Below are positions 7,578-11,281 of a stretch of DNA of 11,281 bases, piece by piece. The position numbers and the translations under genes are program-made. The DNA is from Nitrosomonas sp. UBA6494 (GTDB lineage Bacteria > Pseudomonadota > Gammaproteobacteria > Burkholderiales > Nitrosomonadaceae). The notes under the pieces are model-generated. The model searched no databases and was not told the DNA's origin. It saw only the letters and a list, made by a program, of their open reading frames with translations. The first letter of the stretch is position 1. Each line of letters begins with the position of its first letter. The stretch covers positions 1 through 11,281 of the forward strand of contig DJMI01000004.1 in NCBI GenBank assembly GCA_002435335.1, in the 5' to 3' direction.

Positions 7578-7599
7578 GTAACAATTTCGCACATGTTAC
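7578..7599. repeat. Short inverted repeat between acyl-CoA synthetase and HhH gene
   Basis: GTAACA (7578-7583) and TGTTAC (7594-7599) are perfect inverted copies around a 10-base spacer. The hairpin would form in the leader of the HhH gene or just after the synthetase gene. No T-run follows it on the minus strand, so it is not a typical intrinsic terminator. An operator or a chance match are both possible. Confidence 0.3.
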
Positions 7600-7624
7600 T
7601 CCGAAGGCTGTTAATCTTTTACTA

Positions 7625-9460
7625 TTAATGCCCGGAATACAGATGTTCTATTTCAGAGTTGTATTTTTCTAACACCTTCGCACGCTTGAGCTTCAATGTA
7701 GGTGTTAATAAACCGTTGTCTATACTCCATGGCTCCTGTACCGTCGCTACACGGCGTATTTTCGCGTAACCTGGAAATTCGCTGGTTAGAGTTGTTACTT
7801 TCTCCAAAAGGATTTTTTCAATTTGCTGCTTTTGTTGCTCATCGGTAAAAATCTCGTTCAAACCGTACTGGACAACCAATTCTTGCAAGCGAACCGGGTT
7901 CGGAACCACTAAAACGCTCAAATAAGGACGTGTCTCGCCGATCAGCATGACTTGATCAAATAAAGGGTCGCGCAGAATTGCGGCCTCCATATCGGCTGGC
8001 GGTATTTTTTCTCCGGTCGATAGTACGATGATTTCTTTTAGGCGCCCTGTGATAGTCACATGTCCTTGCGCATCAATGGATGCCACATCACCGGAATTCA
8101 ACCAACCATCTGATGAAATGATCGCTTTTGTTGCTTCAGAATTGTTCCAATAACCTTTCATCACATTGGGACCTCGTATCAACAACGCATCGTTTTCACC
8201 TAATTTAACTTCTACACCGGGTATCGGCAGTCCCACGCTGGATGGCACATTATCGGAGAGACGATTAGCACAAACAATCGGGCTGCTTTCTGTCATGCCG
8301 TAGCCTTGTAAAATAGGCAGCCCCAATCCGATGAAAATCCTCGATACTTCCGCGGATAACGCCGCTCCACCACTCATGGCAAATCGTAATCGACCGCCGA
8401 ATTTATGTAATACCTTGGCGGCAATCATTTTTTCCAATAACGGCCATAGCAAATGTGTCAAACGCCAATTTCCTCTACCTTGCTGAAATTCAAAACGGCT
8501 GTATCCCACATCGACGGTAAAATAAAACAGCCAGCGGGAAAAATTAGAACTCTCAGCCAATTTTGCCCGGATCGCCGCGTATACTCTTTCATAAATTCTA
8601 GGCACAGAAATCAGTAATGTCGGCTGAATAATCAGCAAATCTTCTTGCAATTGCTGAATTGATCTCGCATAAGCAACGGTTGCTCCAGCCATGATTGCCA
8701 CATAATAACCGGATGTTCTTTCAAAGGTATGCGACAGCGGCAAAAAGGACAGCATCAAATCCGAAGATAAAATTGGAACTGCCTGTAATGCGCTATAAGC
8801 ATTGGTCAGAATATTGTGATGGCTCAGCATGACACCTTTGGGTCGCCCGGAAGTACCGGAGGTATAAATGATCGTCGCCAGTGCATGTGCGTCATTATGA
8901 TGATGCTTTACAACGTTGGCACGAACAGGCAGCAACCAATTTTCAGCCGATACGACACGCGAATCAGAGTATTCCGCCGCTTCAATTGGAAATTCCGGCG
9001 AACGCAATATCACAATGCGCTGCAAACATGTTATTTGGTTCTTAATTGCCGCAAAATGTTGCCATTGATGCGTATTGTCCAACAGTAGCAATTTGGCGCC
9101 CGCATCGCTAATGCTATATGCTGCATTTTCAACTCGATCGTCGGTATAAAGCGGAATCACAACCAGACCTAATCCCAAGGCAGCTTGTTCAAACATCGCC
9201 CACTCTGGAGAATTCCGAATCATGACTGCCACACGGTCCCCTGGTTCAAGTGATTCCTTTTCAATAGCCGCTTGCCAACGTGCGATGAAATGATTCATCT
9301 GTTCCCAAGTATGATTGCACCATTTCTCATCGACCGGATTGTAATAACGATATGCAATTTTTTGCGGCGAGCGCCGTACGCGCTCGGCAAAAAGACCATC
9401 GAGTGTCTTAGCTGTTTCAACGGATATAAGATCGATCGTCTCGTTGTTATTTGCTTGCAT
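7625..9460 (-). CDS. Long-chain acyl-CoA synthetase (AMP-forming, FAA1-type)
   Basis: Activates fatty acids to acyl-CoA via an acyl-adenylate, using ATP and CoA, probably at the inner face of the membrane. The 611-residue protein has the adenylate-forming motifs in order: P-loop YTSGTSGRPKGVMLSH (199-214), LPLSHTFER (240-248), the SVPRIYERV segment (285-293) that marks the FAA1-type long-chain group, QGYGMTESSP (385-394), the nucleotide-binding SGDVASID (456-463) and the hinge GRLKEIIV (472-479). The C-terminal LTPTLKLKR (585-593) carries the lysine expected to catalyse adenylation. All key residues are present, so it should be active. The ATG at 9460 is 30 bases after the fadE stop, and together they look like an operon. 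The symbol fadD is sometimes used, but this architecture is closer to FAA1 than to E. coli FadD. Chain-length preference cannot be read from sequence. Confidence 0.95.
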   Translation of the reverse strand: MQANNNETIDLISVETAKTLDGLFAERVRRSPQKIAYRYYNPVDEKWCNHTWEQMNHFIARWQAAIEKESLEPGDRVAVMIRNSPEWAMFEQAALGLGLVVIPLYTDDRVENAAYSISDAGAKLLLLDNTHQWQHFAAIKNQITCLQRIVILRSPEFPIEAAEYSDSRVVSAENWLLPVRANVVKHHHNDAHALATIIYTSGTSGRPKGVMLSHHNILTNAYSALQAVPILSSDLMLSFLPLSHTFERTSGYYVAIMAGATVAYARSIQQLQEDLLIIQPTLLISVPRIYERVYAAIRAKLAESSNFSRWLFYFTVDVGYSRFEFQQGRGNWRLTHLLWPLLEKMIAAKVLHKFGGRLRFAMSGGAALSAEVSRIFIGLGLPILQGYGMTESSPIVCANRLSDNVPSSVGLPIPGVEVKLGENDALLIRGPNVMKGYWNNSEATKAIISSDGWLNSGDVASIDAQGHVTITGRLKEIIVLSTGEKIPPADMEAAILRDPLFDQVMLIGETRPYLSVLVVPNPVRLQELVVQYGLNEIFTDEQQKQQIEKILLEKVTTLTSEFPGYAKIRRVATVQEPWSIDNGLLTPTLKLKRAKVLEKYNSEIEHLYSGH

Positions 9461-9490
9461 AAATTATTGATCCGGGTTCAAAAGAAAAGC

Positions 9491-11281
9491 TTAATTTTTT
9501 TTCGTACGCTTTAATTGCTCACCTACTAAATCCGGCGGAAAATCATCGACACCAACAACGCGCCGGCGTAATTCTTTTAATCGACGTAATAAATCAGCTT
9601 CTTCCGCAGTTATCACATTGCGTTCAACGGCTTGTTCGATTTGGCCGTCGCCGTGATCGATGATTTTATGCAATTTAACCGCTTGTCTTAGCTTGGATTC
9701 AATTGCTTCACAATCTATTACGCACTGCAAAGCTTGCTCCAAATCTGCCAGCGGTTCGTTGTCAGTCACAGGTACGAAAATTCCGGCAGTCAAACGATCG
9801 CGCACTGCCCCCGGAGTCATTAACAAACGTGCCACTTCATGTGCCAATCGATCGGTAGGCGGTTTGCAGCGTTTACCAAGCGGAAACACCAAACCGCGCA
9901 ATAACCAAGACAACGCTATCGGAACCGGAAAATTTGTCAAGAACTCATCAAATGCCTGTTGGATTCGATATATTCCGTCCTGCATCGACCAATGCAGCAA
10001 GGGTAAATCAGCGGCCGGACGACCATCATCTTCAAAGCGCTTTAGTGTTGCTGAGCATAAGTACAGCATACTTAAGATATCACCCAAACGTGCAGATAAT
10101 CTTTCTCGGCGTTTAAGGGAGCCACCCAAAACCATTAAACCAATATCGGCGGTACACGCAAAACTGGCGGAATAACGAGTTAGTTGCCGATAATAGTCAG
10201 CGAGTTCTGGTGCACAGTTATCCGGTGCTTTTTTCTGGATAAATCGACCGGCTAAGGCTAGAAAAATGCTGTTTGCCGTATTGCGCAAGGTGAATTTCGC
10301 ATGTCCGACTATAGCTTCATCGAATGACAACAAACCAACCTCTTGATTCTTATTGTGTACGGCATTGATCTCTTGTAACAAATAGGGGTGACATCGAATC
10401 GCACCTTGACCGAAAATGATCATATTGCGAGTTAGAATATTCGCACCTTCCACCGTGATACTAACGGGAATTTGTTGGTAGGTACGCCCCAGATAATTGC
10501 GTGGGCCAAGGCAAATTCCCTTTCCGCCATGAATGTCCATGACGTCATTGATCGACTGGCGCCCGCGCTCGGTCAAATGATATTTGACAATGGCCGATAT
10601 TACCGAAGGTTTTTCACCTAAATCGACTGCATTAGCGGTCATGATGCGTGCTGCATCCATCATGTAAGTATTGCCACCGATGCGTGCCAAAGCTTCTTCA
10701 ATTCCTTCAAAATAACCAATCGGAGTTTTAAATTGTATCCGCACCCGACTGTATGCACCGCCGGTTCGTGCCGCTAATTTGGCCGCTCCCACACTGGTTG
10801 CCGGTAGCGAAATAGCTCGGCCAGCCGCCAAGCAATTCATCAACATACGCCAGCCCTGCCCTAAGCCATCTTTTCCTCCGATCACCCAATCCATCGGAAT
10901 AAAAACGTCTTTTCCGGAATTAGGGCCATTTTGAAATGCACCGTTCAGGGGATAATGACGTCGTCCTATATTAACACCAGGTGTATTGGTAGGAATCAAT
11001 GCTAATGTAATACCAATTTCTTCATCGTCACCTAAGAGACGCTCGGGATCGTACAATTTAAACGCCAAGCCTAGAATTGTAGCAACCGGCCCGAGGGTTA
11101 TATATCGCTTTTCCCAGGTAACCCGTATTCCAAGTATATCGGATTTACCTTCAAATTCAGCACGGCACACTATGCCAAAATCCGGCATCGCACCGGCGTC
11201 AGATCCCGCTTCTGGCGATGTCAGCGCAAAGCAAGGTACTTCCAAACCTTTCGCTAAGCGTGGCAAGTAATATTCTTTTTG
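9491..11281 (-). CDS. fadE: FadE-type acyl-CoA dehydrogenase (5' end outside window)
   Basis: Flavoenzyme that introduces the first double bond into acyl-CoA in beta-oxidation. The frame is open to the window edge, so 596 C-terminal residues are visible; E. coli FadE has 814, so roughly 220 are missing. Numbered from the first visible codon, QKEYYLPRLAKGLE begins the visible part. The FAD/substrate signature CFALTSPEAGSDAGA is at 17-31, RYITLGPVATILGLAFKL at 59-76 and FPLGKR-type C-terminal extension later. The segment VEGANILTR is at 277-285; its Glu (278) aligns with the catalytic base of the acyl-CoA dehydrogenase family (the EG of YEGTSQI in medium-chain enzymes). The long extension after about 300, with GGSLKRRERLSARLGD (386-401) and VDDFPPD near the end, is the DUF1974-like region of FadE. 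The gene is intact over the visible part and heads a fadE-synthetase pair. Confidence 0.97.
   Translation of the reverse strand, partial: QKEYYLPRLAKGLEVPCFALTSPEAGSDAGAMPDFGIVCRAEFEGKSDILGIRVTWEKRYITLGPVATILGLAFKLYDPERLLGDDEEIGITLALIPTNTPGVNIGRRHYPLNGAFQNGPNSGKDVFIPMDWVIGGKDGLGQGWRMLMNCLAAGRAISLPATSVGAAKLAARTGGAYSRVRIQFKTPIGYFEGIEEALARIGGNTYMMDAARIMTANAVDLGEKPSVISAIVKYHLTERGRQSINDVMDIHGGKGICLGPRNYLGRTYQQIPVSITVEGANILTRNMIIFGQGAIRCHPYLLQEINAVHNKNQEVGLLSFDEAIVGHAKFTLRNTANSIFLALAGRFIQKKAPDNCAPELADYYRQLTRYSASFACTADIGLMVLGGSLKRRERLSARLGDILSMLYLCSATLKRFEDDGRPAADLPLLHWSMQDGIYRIQQAFDEFLTNFPVPIALSWLLRGLVFPLGKRCKPPTDRLAHEVARLLMTPGAVRDRLTAGIFVPVTDNEPLADLEQALQCVIDCEAIESKLRQAVKLHKIIDHGDGQIEQAVERNVITAEEADLLRRLKELRRRVVGVDDFPPDLVGEQLKRTKKN

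Noticed and set aside
9660..10175. 171-residue plus-strand frame inside fadE
   Set aside because: It lies antisense to strongly conserved fadE coding sequence, has no recognisable motif and no good ribosome binding site.

Overview
The window is ordinary chromosomal DNA from a Gram-negative proteobacterium, most likely a betaproteobacterium. The grounds are the gmk-rpoZ-spoT order, a short 68-residue omega subunit, one bifunctional SpoT-type alarmone enzyme, and a FadE-type acyl-CoA dehydrogenase with its long C-terminal extension. The moderately AT-rich composition would suit a low-GC member of the Nitrosomonas group, but that is a guess. I see no complete mobile element, tRNA, rRNA or CRISPR array.

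Left half, plus strand: the last 35 codons of an unrecognised gene, then gmk (guanylate kinase), rpoZ (RNA polymerase omega), a 314-base gap, spoT ((p)ppGpp synthetase/hydrolase) and a large unrecognised membrane protein. That protein has about seven N-terminal membrane segments, a coiled-coil-like middle and a glycine-zipper-like C-terminal segment. The gap between rpoZ and spoT contains no convincing gene. On its minus strand there is a faint resemblance to the N-terminus of chorismate lyase (UbiC), possibly a decayed remnant.

Right half, minus strand, in transcription order: fadE (5' end outside the window), a FAA1-type long-chain acyl-CoA synthetase 30 bases downstream, a small helix-hairpin-helix protein with a very lysine-rich tail, and a Ppx/GppA phosphatase. 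The Ppx gene converges on the membrane-protein gene, with 68 bases between their stop codons.

Two functional themes emerge. GMP phosphorylation (gmk), the omega part of the ppGpp site on RNA polymerase (rpoZ), alarmone synthesis/hydrolysis (spoT) and polyphosphate/pppGpp hydrolysis (ppx) all bear on the guanine-nucleotide stress response. FadE and the acyl-CoA synthetase form a fatty-acid activation and first-oxidation pair. The least understood genes are the glycine-zipper membrane protein and the lysine-tailed HhH protein. I found no clear evidence of a novel multi-gene system.
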